This document shows, in pieces, positions 45,166 through 54,640 of a stretch of DNA of 64,000 nucleotides. This DNA comes from CAVYXF01 sp963772335 (lineage in GTDB: Bacteria; Pseudomonadota; Alphaproteobacteria; Rhizobiales; Rhodomicrobiaceae), in the NCBI GenBank assembly GCA_963772335.1, contig CAVYXF010000001.1, forward strand, positions 868,001-932,000. Direction: 5' to 3'. The position numbers were made by a program, and so were the translations under genes. The notes under the pieces are model-generated. The model was not told where the DNA came from. It worked only from the letters and a program-made list of their open reading frames with translations, and ran no database searches. The first letter of the stretch is position 1. Every line of letters starts with the position of its first letter.

Positions 45166-45561
45166 ATGGCGAAAGCCATCCATATGATGATCCGCGTACT
45201 GGACGAGGCAAGGTCGGTCGATTTCTACCGCCAGACACTGCGCCTGGACATCGCCGAGCGGCTGGCGTTCGATAGCTTCACCTTGGTTTATCTGCGCAAC
45301 CCGGAAGCCGATTTCGAGCTGGAGCTGACCATCAATCAGGGCCGCGCCGAGCCTTACGATCTCGGCAATGGCTACGGACATCTGGCTGTCTGCGTGGACG
45401 ACCTCGACAGCGAGCACGCACGCATGCGTGAAGCGAACATTGCGGTCGGTGACATCAAGGAACTCCATCGCGATGGGGTGCTGCTCGCCCGGTTCTTCTT
45501 CATCACCGATCCCGACGGCTACAAGGTCGAGGTTGTGCAAAAACACGGACGTTACCGCTGA
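45166..45561 (+). CDS. VOC family (glyoxalase-like) protein
   Basis: 131 residues from the ATG at 45166, preceded by AAAAGGAGACG. Two VOC modules: AIHMMIRVLDEARSVDFYRQ and YGHLAVCVDDLDSEHARM, with candidate metal ligands His in IHMMIR, Glu in FELELTI, His in YGHLAV and Glu in YKVEVVQ. It is close in design to the glyoxalase I-like gene at 16791 but clearly a separate paralogue. It sits between the cytochrome remnant and the GMC dehydrogenase small subunit, so it may be part of the same catabolic unit. Confidence 0.82.
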   Translation: MAKAIHMMIRVLDEARSVDFYRQTLRLDIAERLAFDSFTLVYLRNPEADFELELTINQGRAEPYDLGNGYGHLAVCVDDLDSEHARMREANIAVGDIKELHRDGVLLARFFFITDPDGYKVEVVQKHGRYR

Positions 45562-45635
45562 GCAAAGCGGCAAGACGAAGAAAGGCCGGCGCCCCGCTGA
45601 AGGCAGGGCCGGCAATGACAAGGGAGGAGAGAAAC

Positions 45636-46175
45636 ATGCGTGTCCTCGATAAGCGGACGAACGTTTCCCGCCGCGGCTTCCTGAAAGGGAGCGGCGCAGG
45701 GTTGGTTGCGCTCTCGGTCGGGACCGGCTGGATCGCCAGCCCCGATGGCGCCTGGGCGGTGGAAGTAAAGGCGCTCAAGCCCGAGACAATGCGGACGCTG
45801 GTGCAGATGGCACGAGACGTCTATCCCCACGACCAGCTTGCCGATCGGTTCTACGCCTTTGCGGTCGCCGGCTATGACGAGAAGGCCGGCGCCGATCCTG
45901 CGGTCAAGACGCTGATCGAAGATGGCGTTGCCGAGCTGAACACGGTAGCTCAGGGCAAATACAAGAGCCCCTATGCCGCCGTTCCTTGGGAGGCAGATCG
46001 CGTGGCGGTCCTGCGCCAGATCCAGAGCGGGAAATTCTTCCAGACCGTACGCGGCAACCTCATCACCGGCCTCTATAACAATACCGAGGTCTGGCCGAAA
46101 TTCGGCTATGAGGGCCCCTCCGCCGACAAGGGCGGCTACATCGAGCGCGGCTTTGACGACATCAACTGGCTCTAG
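45636..46175 (+). CDS. GMC dehydrogenase small subunit (gluconate 2-dehydrogenase subunit 3-like)
   Basis: 179 residues from the ATG at 45636, with GGGAGGAGAG upstream. A twin-arginine signal, SRRGFLKGSGAGLVALSV, exports it folded. The mature part has ETMRTLVQMARDVYPHD near its start and ends with FGYEGPSADKGGYIERGFDDINWL, as in small subunits of periplasmic GMC-type membrane dehydrogenases. Such a subunit chaperones and co-exports the flavin subunit encoded 24 bases downstream. Confidence 0.82.
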   Translation: MRVLDKRTNVSRRGFLKGSGAGLVALSVGTGWIASPDGAWAVEVKALKPETMRTLVQMARDVYPHDQLADRFYAFAVAGYDEKAGADPAVKTLIEDGVAELNTVAQGKYKSPYAAVPWEADRVAVLRQIQSGKFFQTVRGNLITGLYNNTEVWPKFGYEGPSADKGGYIERGFDDINWL

Positions 46176-46199
46176 GCGAGGACAGGGAAGGATACATCC

Positions 46200-47771
46200 A
46201 TGGCAGCGCCATATGATCTGAACGACGACAAGGTCGTGGTGATCGTCGGCTCGGGAGCCGGCGGTGGCACGCTCGGCACGCAGCTGGCCCTCAAAGGGAT
46301 CGACACGGTGATCCTGGAAGCTGGCAACCGGGTGGAGATGGACGACTTCATAAACGATGAATGGGCCAGCTTCACGCAGCTGGCTTGGGTTGACAAGCGC
46401 ACCACGTCCGGCACTTGGCGTGTACACACGGATTTCGCAGGCCTGCCGGCCTGGATCGTGAAAGCCGTTGGCGGCTCGACCGTGCACTGGGCCGGCGCTT
46501 CGCTCCGCTTTGACGAGCACGAGTTCAAGACCAAGTCCGTCTACGGGGACATCGCCGGTGCGAATCTGCTGGACTGGCCGATCGACCTCAAGGAGATGGA
46601 GCCCTGGTATGCCAAGGCGGAGGACCGGATGGGCGTAACGCGCACCAACGGCATTCCGGGCCTTCCCGGCAACAATAACTTCAAGGTGATGAAGGCCGGC
46701 GCAGACAAGCTGGGCTACAAGGAATGCCATACCGGCCGCATGGCCATCAATTCGCAAGAACGCGATAATCGCGGCCCCTGCCAGCAGATCGGCTTTTGCT
46801 TCCAGGGCTGCAAGTCCGGCGCGAAATGGTCAACCCTCATTGCCGAGATTCCTAAAGGCGAGGAGACCGGCAAGCTGGAAGTCCGTCCAAACTCTCAGGT
46901 GCTCAAGATCGAGCATGATGCCAAAGGCAAGGTGACGGGCGTCATCTATGCCGATAAGGACGGCAAGCAGCAGCGCCAGAAGGCGCGCGCCGTTTGCGTC
47001 GCCGGCAATTCCATCGAATCGCCGCGCCTGCTGCTCAACTCGGCCTCGAACATGTTTCGCGACGGTCTTGGCAATTCCTCGGGCCATGTCGGCAAGAACT
47101 ACATGCGCCACATGACCGGCAGCGTCTACGGCATCTTCGAGCAGCCGGTGCATATGTATCGCGGCACGACGATGGCTGGCATCATCCGCGATGAATCGCG
47201 CAACGATCCCTCGCGCGGCTTTGTCGGCGGCTATGAGTTCGAGACCTTATCGCTCGGCCTCCCCTTTATGGCTGCATTCCTCGATCCGGGCGCTTGGGGT
47301 CGGGAATTCACCTCGGCGCTCGACCGCTACGACCATATGGCGGGCATGTGGATCGTCGGCGAGGACATGCCGCAGGAGAACAATCGCGTCACCCTGCATC
47401 CGACCGAGAAGGACACATACGGCCTGCCGATCCCGAACGTACATTTCGACGATCATCCCAACGACATCGCCATGCGCAATCACGCCTATCAGCAGGGCCG
47501 CGCACTTTACGATGCCGTCGGCGCGACACGGACGTTCCCGACCCCGCCCTATCCTTCGACACACAATCTGGGCACCAACCGAATGAGTGAGAAGCCGAAG
47601 GACGGCGTGGTCAACAAGTTCGGCCAGATCCACGACATCCCGAACCTGTTCGTCTCCGATGGCAGCCAGTTCACCACCGGCGGGGCGGAAAATCCGACGC
47701 TGACTATAGTGGCCCTGGCGCTGCGCCAGGCCGACCACATCGCCGGCCGGATGAGCAAGGGCGAGCTGTAA
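46200..47771 (+). CDS. GMC family oxidoreductase, large subunit
   Basis: 523 residues. The FAD motif is VVVIVGSGAGGGTLGTQLAL. GMC features follow: VGGSTVHWAGASLRF, the CFQGCKSGAKWST cysteine segment, AGNSIESPRLLLNSAS and the C-terminal catalytic region THNLGTNRMSEKP, then FVSDGSQFTTGGAENPTLTI. The enzyme oxidises a sugar or polyol in the periplasm and normally passes electrons to a cytochrome c. That partner is degenerate here (44833). It lacks its own signal, as expected if carried out by the Tat-bearing small subunit. A terminator follows. Confidence 0.92.
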   Translation: MAAPYDLNDDKVVVIVGSGAGGGTLGTQLALKGIDTVILEAGNRVEMDDFINDEWASFTQLAWVDKRTTSGTWRVHTDFAGLPAWIVKAVGGSTVHWAGASLRFDEHEFKTKSVYGDIAGANLLDWPIDLKEMEPWYAKAEDRMGVTRTNGIPGLPGNNNFKVMKAGADKLGYKECHTGRMAINSQERDNRGPCQQIGFCFQGCKSGAKWSTLIAEIPKGEETGKLEVRPNSQVLKIEHDAKGKVTGVIYADKDGKQQRQKARAVCVAGNSIESPRLLLNSASNMFRDGLGNSSGHVGKNYMRHMTGSVYGIFEQPVHMYRGTTMAGIIRDESRNDPSRGFVGGYEFETLSLGLPFMAAFLDPGAWGREFTSALDRYDHMAGMWIVGEDMPQENNRVTLHPTEKDTYGLPIPNVHFDDHPNDIAMRNHAYQQGRALYDAVGATRTFPTPPYPSTHNLGTNRMSEKPKDGVVNKFGQIHDIPNLFVSDGSQFTTGGAENPTLTIVALALRQADHIAGRMSKGEL

Positions 47772-47799
47772 GCCGGGAGGAACTCACGCAGATCGAGAG

Positions 47800-47826
47800 G
47801 AGGCCCCCTTCGCGGGGCCTCTTTGC
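47800..47826 (+). terminator. Hairpin terminator after the GMC operon
   Basis: GAGGCCCC...GGGGCCTC with a six-base loop, followed by TTTGC. It ends 28 bases past the GMC stop and separates the operon from the convergent isomerase/enolase genes. Confidence 0.7.
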
Positions 47827-47877
47827 TTCCGGCGCGATGAGACGGATGAAGGCCGCGACATAGGGAGAAGAGTTCGC

Positions 47878-48699
47878 TTATGGACGGCAGACCGTCTCAT
47901 AACGGTGGATGCAGGTGCGGATGACGTCGTCGGCGGAGCGCTTCCACCAGTTCTCGGCGGAAAAGATCTCCACCTCCTGAGCGCCTTGGAAGCCGGCAGC
48001 CTCGATCATGGCGCGGATGCCCTGCAAGTCGATGACCCCGTCACCCATCATGCCGCGGTCGACCAGCAGATCGCGGGTCGGCACCAGCCAGTCACAGATG
48101 TGGTGCGCTAGGATGCGATCACCGGCGCGGGCGATCTGCACGTTCAGCTCCGGGTCCCACCAGACATGATAGACGTCGATCGCAACCCCGATCCCCTCCC
48201 CTAGCGCGTCGCACAGATCGAGGGCCTGGCGCAGCGTGTTAACGCAGGAGCGGTCGGCGGCGTACATCGGATGCAGCGGCTCGATCGCCAGTGGCATGTT
48301 CGCGGCGCGCGCCTCTTGAAGGATTGCTGCGATCCCGTCGGCGACCATCCGCCGGGCGCCTGCGATATCGCGCGAGTCCTCTGGCAACCCGCCGACCACC
48401 AGCACCAGGCAATCGGCACCGAGCTCCACGGCCTCTTCGATGGCGCGCAGATTGTCCTCGATTTTCTGCTGCCGCCGCTCGGCCGTCGCGCTCGGAAACA
48501 TGCCGCCTCGGCAAAGGCCCGTCACCTTCAGGCCGCTGCCCCGCACGATCCGCGCCGCTTCGCTGAGCCCCACCGCATGCACCTGGTCGCGCCAGGGCGC
48601 GATGCCGCCGACGCCGTGACGCAGACAGACCTCGATCGCCTGCGGAAGCGTGCATTGCTGGCGGATGGTGGCAAGATTGATCGACAGGCCGGGCGTCAT
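47878..48699 (-). CDS. Sugar phosphate isomerase/epimerase (TIM-barrel) family protein
   Basis: 273 residues starting in an ATGA overlap with the upstream enolase-superfamily gene. It is an AP-endonuclease-2-like TIM barrel: LGADCLVLVVGGLPEDSRD, LAIEPLHPMYAADRSCV, GVAIDVYHVWWDPELNVQI, ILAHHICDWLVPTRDLLVD and EVEIFSAENWW. The Glu, Asp, His and Glu residues in these stretches fit the metal site of xylose-isomerase-like epimerases. The substrate is unknown, but coupling with an enolase-superfamily dehydratase or racemase suggests an acid-sugar pathway. Confidence 0.88.
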   Translation of the reverse strand: MTPGLSINLATIRQQCTLPQAIEVCLRHGVGGIAPWRDQVHAVGLSEAARIVRGSGLKVTGLCRGGMFPSATAERRQQKIEDNLRAIEEAVELGADCLVLVVGGLPEDSRDIAGARRMVADGIAAILQEARAANMPLAIEPLHPMYAADRSCVNTLRQALDLCDALGEGIGVAIDVYHVWWDPELNVQIARAGDRILAHHICDWLVPTRDLLVDRGMMGDGVIDLQGIRAMIEAAGFQGAQEVEIFSAENWWKRSADDVIRTCIHRYETVCRP

Positions 48700-50093
48700 G
48701 CGGCCTCCGTTTCTCGCAGCGGCGCCATCGACGACCATTCCGGCGCAGCCCCCGAGGCAAAGCCCGGACAGGTCAGCGAGCGCGCCGAGATCGCGCCATC
48801 CTCGATAATGAGGCGCGTGACGCTTCCCGCCTGGCGGTAAAGATCGGGATGGGCTTCGGCGAAGGCGGCTTGCTCGGCGGCCGGCGCATTAGCGAAGCCG
48901 TCGACATAATGATGGCCGTTGCGCTCGGCATGGGGGATGCCGTGGAAGGCGATGAGCGCGGTATCCTGCTGCACGGCGAGGCCCGCCTGGCAGGTGAGGT
49001 CCTCGGCGGAAATGAAGGCGGAGGGCTGCCCGTTTTGCGTATTCCAGGCCATCGCCCTGGCGCCGTTCAGCAGCGATTTGTACAGCCCCTTGCACGCCTT
49101 GGAGGATATGCCGCGATAGCCGAGCTCGCGCGCTTCGAGGAAGGCCGAGTAACGGTCGTCCGCCTCGTCGATGATGAAGGCAAAGCGATCGGCGAGGCTG
49201 CCAAGCGGCATCTCCAAAGTCAGCTCGCGCGGCAGAGGTTGCTCGATATAGAGCAGCCGATCTTTGAAGCCGGCGAGGCTCGGCTGGACTGTGATCGCAT
49301 CGCAAAGCGCCGCGAGCGCGTCAAGATCGGCATATTGCTCATTCGCATCAACGGTCGCCCGATAGTCGCTGACCAGACGGGCCAACTCGGCATGGATAGC
49401 GGCGAGGCGGGATGCATCGGCATCTGGATCGCCGCCGAGCTTGATCTTGAAATAATGGCAGCCATAGGCGGCCACGATATCGGCCAGCCCCCCGGGCCCG
49501 GTCAGCGGATCGACCAGCCCGATGGTGTGACGCAGCGCAACGCGGCCCAGCGGCCGGCGCGAGGCAAGGAATTCCTGGACCGCGACATCGTCGATATCGG
49601 GCGTGAGCTGCGCGTCGATCGCGGCGATGTTGGCGGCAAGCCCGCGGAACACATCGATATCGCAGGCCCGCAGTAGTGCGTCGAGCACCGCCTTGTCGAT
49701 CTGCGCCGGTCCGAAAGCCGCCGCCAGCGCCGGGATGTGCGCTGCAGCGCAGTGCAGGCGCTCGGCACGGGTCGCCGTGGCATGATGGGCGAAGGCGGTG
49801 AGCGGCTCATGCTGTGCGAGATAGACATCGCGCGCAATCGCAAGCGCCTGGCGCAATTGGTTCACGGTCTCCCCGGTCGAGAGCTCCGGGTTCTTATCGA
49901 ACCATTTCGGTACCATCAGCTCGGCGGTCGCGCCGCAGGCGGTGCGCCCGTCTTCGAGCGCGATTTCGACGCGGGTGAAAGCCTGGCTTGTCCCTTCGAC
50001 GGTCGTGGCGCCGAAGCGGAATGGCTTACGAAAAGGCGTTTCCCGCTCGTAAAGGTCGATGTTGCGGATAGTGAAGCGAGGTGCAGGTGACAT
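48696..50093 (-). CDS. Enolase superfamily (mandelate racemase-like) protein
   Basis: 465 residues. The N-terminal capping domain starts RFTIRNIDLYERETPFRKPF. The barrel has the catalytic lysine motif YFKIKLGGDPDAD, the metal ligands in TVDANEQYADL and LLYIEQPLPREL, then FIIDEADDRYSAF and the end-strand lysine SSKACKGLYKSLLNG. The long insertion (about residues 100-170) is unusual for the family. Members racemise or dehydrate acid sugars and other carboxylates. It is the first gene of the two-gene operon with the isomerase at 47878. Confidence 0.85.
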   Translation of the reverse strand: MSPAPRFTIRNIDLYERETPFRKPFRFGATTVEGTSQAFTRVEIALEDGRTACGATAELMVPKWFDKNPELSTGETVNQLRQALAIARDVYLAQHEPLTAFAHHATATRAERLHCAAAHIPALAAAFGPAQIDKAVLDALLRACDIDVFRGLAANIAAIDAQLTPDIDDVAVQEFLASRRPLGRVALRHTIGLVDPLTGPGGLADIVAAYGCHYFKIKLGGDPDADASRLAAIHAELARLVSDYRATVDANEQYADLDALAALCDAITVQPSLAGFKDRLLYIEQPLPRELTLEMPLGSLADRFAFIIDEADDRYSAFLEARELGYRGISSKACKGLYKSLLNGARAMAWNTQNGQPSAFISAEDLTCQAGLAVQQDTALIAFHGIPHAERNGHHYVDGFANAPAAEQAAFAEAHPDLYRQAGSVTRLIIEDGAISARSLTCPGFASGAAPEWSSMAPLRETEAA

Positions 50094-50328
50094 GATGGTC
50101 AGTGTGGGGACAATCGTGGGAGGTTATATGTCAAGAAGCTAGTCTAGCTCTGTTTCGCATGGAAAGACACAGCAGGGGCGAAGATCCTCATCCCTGGCGT
50201 TCGGCGCGCTGTGGCATTTCCGTCGCCCGTCTCATGCACGGTATGAGCGCGCCATGTCGGCGGCCACCACCGGGCTTGCGAACCGCCTGAACAAGGCGTA
50301 GCGTCGCGAAAAAACGGGGCGAAGGCAC

Positions 50329-50883
50329 ATGCGGCGCATTGGCGAGAAACAGATCTGGCTCGCGATCCTCGTGGTTTCGTGGCTGGGCGGGAAAACCGGC
50401 GCGGCCGCGCGAGACCTGTTCGCGGAAGTGAAGATCGGCGTGTTGGGTCATGATGTCCCCGATCTCTGGAGCGGGTTTCGCCGGGAGGACGAGGCGGCGG
50501 ATCTCAATATCGAGGCGCTGCTATCGCCATCGGTGCAGTTTCTGTGCGGCGTTATCCGGCCGGCAATCGGCGCCACCATCAACACTGGTGGCCAGACAAG
50601 CCATGCCTATATCGATGCGCGCTGGCAGTATGAGACGCCGACCGGCATCTTTTTCGGGGTGGGAGTCGGCGGCACGGTTCACAATGGCGAACTCGATCCC
50701 AGCGATCCCGACCGCAAGGCGCTCGGCTCCCGGCTGTTGTTCCATATTCCGGTCGAGATCGGTTACCGGTTCGATGACCACAGCAGCTTCTCGGTCTATT
50801 TCGAGCATATGTCGAACGCCTATACCCAGGATTTCAATGAGGGCATGGACGATATCGGCATCCGCTATGGGTACCGGTTCTGA
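50329..50883 (+). CDS. Lipid A 3-O-deacylase, PagL type (acyloxyacyl hydrolase)
   Basis: 184 residues. A signal peptide (LAILVVSWLGGKTGAAA) precedes an eight-strand outer-membrane barrel with alternating residues and a terminal phenylalanine (IGIRYGYRF). The PagL catalytic pair shows as His and Ser in YFEHMSNAYTQ. Together with the short length this fits the acyloxyacyl hydrolase family (PF09411), which removes an ester-linked acyl chain from lipid A and alters envelope and immune properties. It is alone on its strand. Confidence 0.85.
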   Translation: MRRIGEKQIWLAILVVSWLGGKTGAAARDLFAEVKIGVLGHDVPDLWSGFRREDEAADLNIEALLSPSVQFLCGVIRPAIGATINTGGQTSHAYIDARWQYETPTGIFFGVGVGGTVHNGELDPSDPDRKALGSRLLFHIPVEIGYRFDDHSSFSVYFEHMSNAYTQDFNEGMDDIGIRYGYRF

Positions 50884-51117
50884 AGCCTGACCGGTTAACC
50901 GGCGCCACCTCCCAGCCGAAGCTACGCAGAAGCCGAGCCTTGCTGCCAGCTGACCCAGCCGCCGCCGTTGACCTTGTGAGCAATGGCGAGGAGAATGCTG
51001 AAAGACCTTGAGAGCGCTTTTGGTTGAAGCCGAAGATGATGATCCCGGCGAGCTCACTCGCAGCATCGGCGAAAGCCGCCAATCCCATGCCTTCCACTCG
51101 CTGAGGCGCCGAGCGGG

Positions 51118-52295
51118 ATGTTCGCGACCTTCTTCCATGAATTGCGCGAGGCGGGCGTGCCGGTCAGCCTGAAAGAATATCTCACGCTGATGGAGGCGAT
51201 GGGGGCGAACCTCGCCACCATGCGGGTGGAGAACTTCTATTTCCTCTCCCGGGCCGCGCTGGTGAAGGATGAGCGCAATCTCGACAAGTTCGACCGCGTA
51301 TTCGGCAACGTGTTCAAAGGTATCGAGTCGCTCACCGACACGGTGGTTGCCGGCATTCCGGCGGAATGGCTGCGCGCCCTCTCCGAGCGCATCCTGACCG
51401 AAGAGGAAAAGGCGCAAATCGAAACGCTCGGCGGCTGGGACAAGCTGATGGAGGAACTGGCCAAGCGCCTGCGCGAGCAGGACGGGCGCCATGAAGGCGG
51501 CTCGAAATGGATCGGCACCGCCGGCACTTCACCTTTCGGCGCCTATGGCTACAACCCCGAAGGCATCCGCATCGGCCAGGAAGAGAACCGCAACAACCGT
51601 GCGGTGAAGGTGTGGGACAAGCGCGAATTCCGCGATCTCGACGACACCGTGGAGCTAGGCACCCGCAACATCAAGATCGCGCTCCGGCGTCTGCGCCAGT
51701 TCGCCCGGTCCGGCGCGCCGGACGAGCTGGACCTCGATACAACCATCCGGGCGACCGCCCATCGCGGCTATCTCGACCTCGCCTTCCGCCCCGAGCGGCG
51801 CAATTCGGTGAAGGTGCTGCTTGTTCTTCGATGTCGGCGGCTCGATGGACTGGCACATCAAGATCTCGGAGGAGCTGTTTTCCGCCGCCCGCTCCGAGTT
51901 CAAGCATATGGAATATTTCTATTTCCATAATTGCATCTATGAGAATGTCTGGCGGGACAATGCCCGCCGCCGCGTCGACCGCATCGCCCACCTGGGACGT
52001 TCTGCACACCTATCCGGCCGACTACAAGGTGATCTTCGTCGGCGATGCCTCGATGAGCCCCTATGAGATCACGATTCCCGGCGGTGCCGTCGAACATTGG
52101 AACGAGGAGGCCGGCGGCGTCTGGCTGAGCCGGGTCATGGACGTCCATAAGAGCGCGGTCTGGCTGAACCCGGTCGCCGAGCGTCTTTGGGGCTATACCG
52201 GCTCGATAGGCCTGGTGAAGCAGCTCATCGAGGGACGCATGTACCCCCTGACGCTGGAAGGCATCGACAGCGCCATGCGCGAGCTGATGCGCTGA
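51118..52295 (+). CDS. VWA (CoxE-like) protein with two frameshifts
   Basis: 391 residues if two surplus bases are ignored. The N-terminal part (FATFFHELREAGVPVSLKEYLTLMEAMGA) and middle (VELGTRNIKIALRRLRQFAR) read as the CoxE-like/VWA family. At 51819-51824 one base too many breaks VKVLLFFDVGGSMDWHIK, which contains the MIDAS motif DVGGS; at about 51987-51989 another breaks RIATWDVLHTYPADYKVIFVGDASM. The C-terminus GIDSAMRELMR is intact. Family members act with MoxR-type AAA+ ATPases as metal-insertion or assembly factors; no moxR gene is visible. The two breaks could be sequencing errors or true decay; the clean recoverable frame favours error. Confidence 0.8.
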
Positions 52296-52392
52296 GGCGC
52301 CGTCCAGGCGCGCTTCGCTGACAGGGTGCTTCGCGGCCTTGGAGACAGCAACACTCTACAAGCCGACATTCGGTTGAAGGCGCCAGCGGGCC

Positions 52393-53973
52393 ATGAGCTC
52401 ACTTCCCCGCCGGATCGCGACGGAGCTGCCACCCGTCAGAGCCGACTTTGGAAAGGTCGGCAGTATCGCGATTGGGGTTGATGCACGATCAGCGGAACTA
52501 AAGAGGGCCATTGAGCGGTTTATCCACGAGTTGCATTCCGACCGAGGTGAAGGAACGTCCCGTGTGAACAGTGAAATCGAAAGACCTCCATGGGCAGAGG
52601 GAGCAGATCGGAGTGAGCTCTTTGAGCGACTGATCGAGAGCGCGACCGATTTCGCCATATTCACAATCGATGCCGAGGGCCTGGTTACAAGTTGGAATGT
52701 TGGAGGCGAGCGGCTGGTTGGCTATTCCGAAAGCGAGATCTTAGGCAAAACCGGTGATGTGATCTTTGTGGAGGAGGATCGGGCCACCGGGATGCCCGAG
52801 CTTGAAAGAACCGGGGCTCTGCGAGACGGGCGCGCTGAGGATGAACGTTGGCACGTACGCAAAGATGGCTCTGTTTTCTGGGGATCGGGCTTAATGATGC
52901 CGCTTCGCGGTGGCGGGTTCCTGAAGATCATGCGGGACCGCACGGAGCAGCATCTGGCTGAGGAGCGCCTCGCGGCAAGCGAAGAGCGCTTCCGCACATT
53001 GACCATCAGCATTCCGCAGCTCGTCTTTCGTTCCCATTCCAGCGGCGCTCGGAGCTGGGGCAGCCTGCAATGGGAGGTTTATGCCGGCCTTTCCGATGCC
53101 CAAAGCCGTGAATTCGGCTGGCTAGACGCCATCCATCCGGACGATCGCGCGGCCACGGTCGAGGCATGGAGCGAAGCGCGGCGAACCCGGATGTACTCGG
53201 TCGAGCACCGTATCCGACGTCATGCCGATGGCGCGTATCGCTGGCACCAGACCCGAGCTTTGCCGGCGGATATCGAGAATGGCGATCACGAAGTCGAATG
53301 GGTCGGAACATCCACCGACATCCATGAACTGCGCGGGCTTCAGAGCCGCCAGCAGGTTTTGCTTGCGGAGCTTCAGCATCGCACCCGCAATCTGCTTGCC
53401 CTCGTTCAGGCCATGGCAAGACGCACGCTGCGCACTACTAGCTCATTCCAAGACTTCATTGCGGTTTACGAAAGTCGCCTGGCCGCGCTGTCCCGCGTTC
53501 AGAGCCTTATTTCCAGTACAGGGAAAGGAACGGTTGCACTGCGTCTGGTGATCGAAGCTGAGCTGGAAGCTCATCGTGATGGCGCCAGGGAGAGGATCAA
53601 CGTCGCGGGGCCTGATGTCGAGATTTCCACGACCTCTGCACAAACCTTGGCGCTTGCAATTTACGAGCTTGCGACCAACGCCGTGAAGTACGGAGCGCTC
53701 GGGCAGCCTCAAGGGCACCTCGATATTCGCTGGATGCTCGACAGTGGCGAGGGCCAGCCAGCCCGGATCGTGCTCGAGTGGCGAGAGAGTGGCGTTACCA
53801 TGCCGCAGACAACGACCGCAAGGCGACGAGGATACGGCAGCGAGCTGATCGAGCGGGCGCTGCCCTACCAGCTCGGCGCCAAAACCAAAATAGACTTCGG
53901 CGCTGATGGTGTGCGCTGCACGATCGCAGTCCCTATGACGAGCGACAGCGAGAATGAGAGCCGCCATGACTAA
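52393..53973 (+). CDS. PAS-containing HWE-family sensor histidine kinase
   Basis: 526 residues, cytoplasmic, with no membrane helix. A PAS domain lies near residues 75-190 (FAIFTIDAEGLVTSWN, SESEILGKTGDVIFVEED, RKDGSVFWGSGLMMPL) and a second near 200-320 with PAC-like end (VEWVGTSTDIHELRGL). The HWE/HisKA_2 domain reads LLAELQHRTRNLLALVQAMARR, with phospho-acceptor His in QHR; the ATPase has AIYELATNAVKYGAL and GYGSELIERALPYQLGA. HWE kinases are abundant in Hyphomicrobiales, many in light, oxygen or stress sensing. The stop overlaps the start of the response regulator. Confidence 0.92.
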   Translation: MSSLPRRIATELPPVRADFGKVGSIAIGVDARSAELKRAIERFIHELHSDRGEGTSRVNSEIERPPWAEGADRSELFERLIESATDFAIFTIDAEGLVTSWNVGGERLVGYSESEILGKTGDVIFVEEDRATGMPELERTGALRDGRAEDERWHVRKDGSVFWGSGLMMPLRGGGFLKIMRDRTEQHLAEERLAASEERFRTLTISIPQLVFRSHSSGARSWGSLQWEVYAGLSDAQSREFGWLDAIHPDDRAATVEAWSEARRTRMYSVEHRIRRHADGAYRWHQTRALPADIENGDHEVEWVGTSTDIHELRGLQSRQQVLLAELQHRTRNLLALVQAMARRTLRTTSSFQDFIAVYESRLAALSRVQSLISSTGKGTVALRLVIEAELEAHRDGARERINVAGPDVEISTTSAQTLALAIYELATNAVKYGALGQPQGHLDIRWMLDSGEGQPARIVLEWRESGVTMPQTTTARRRGYGSELIERALPYQLGAKTKIDFGADGVRCTIAVPMTSDSENESRHD

Positions 53974-54343
53974 GGGAGAGGAGAACTCTTTGCGTGGGCG
54001 CCAGGTGCTTATCGTAGAGGATGATTATTTCATCGCCTCAAATCTCGCGGAAGCTTTGCAGGAGTTTGGGGCGATTATTCTGGGGCCGATTGGCACAGTG
54101 AAGGATGCCTTGCACTTCATTTCCGAAGCTGAACCTGCTACAGCGGTGCTGGATATCAATCTGAGAGAGGAAAAAGTCTACCCGCTCGCGGACGCGTTGG
54201 TCGCGCGGCAGGTGCCTTTCATATTCGCGACGGGCTACAGCAGTGAGGTTCTTCCCGCCCGCTATGAAAACATTCCGCGCTGCCAGAAGCCGGTACAGGC
54301 CGCTATGGTGGCAAAGCTGCTCGCTGAGCGGCTAGCCCCATAA
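53966..54343 (+). CDS. Single-domain response regulator
   Basis: 125 residues; the ATG at 53966 overlaps the kinase stop, and an ATG at 53954 is a possible alternative. It is a lone receiver domain: VLIVEDDYFIASNLAEALQE (acidic pair), TAVLDINLREEKVYPLAD (phospho-aspartate in LDIN), FIFATGYSSEVLP and PRCQKPVQAAMV (Lys switch). With no output domain, it must act by protein contact, for example as a phosphate sink or stress-pathway relay partner of the HWE kinase. Confidence 0.92.
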   Translation: MTKGEENSLRGRQVLIVEDDYFIASNLAEALQEFGAIILGPIGTVKDALHFISEAEPATAVLDINLREEKVYPLADALVARQVPFIFATGYSSEVLPARYENIPRCQKPVQAAMVAKLLAERLAP

Positions 54344-54640
54344 CCCTCGCGAGTGATCCCCATAAACGAGTTGTTAATCTCTGCTACCAGATCATTTAAG
54401 CAATCTGTAGATTTCTCCGTCGCGTAACAGGAATGCGGGTGCCACTTCGTCGAGGCCACCCTCGCGTACTCCACGCAACTCTGCCGGGCAGACATTTCCG
54501 TCTCTCACGCTTATTCTAAAGCGCTAGGGTCAGATGCGGGCGCGATTGGTGCGCCTTCTCGCTTCACAGAGCTGTTGCACAGGCCTGCGACTCTGATCGC
54601 CGCGCATTGCATTTGGTTTGTCCTGCACGCGAGGGCCGCC

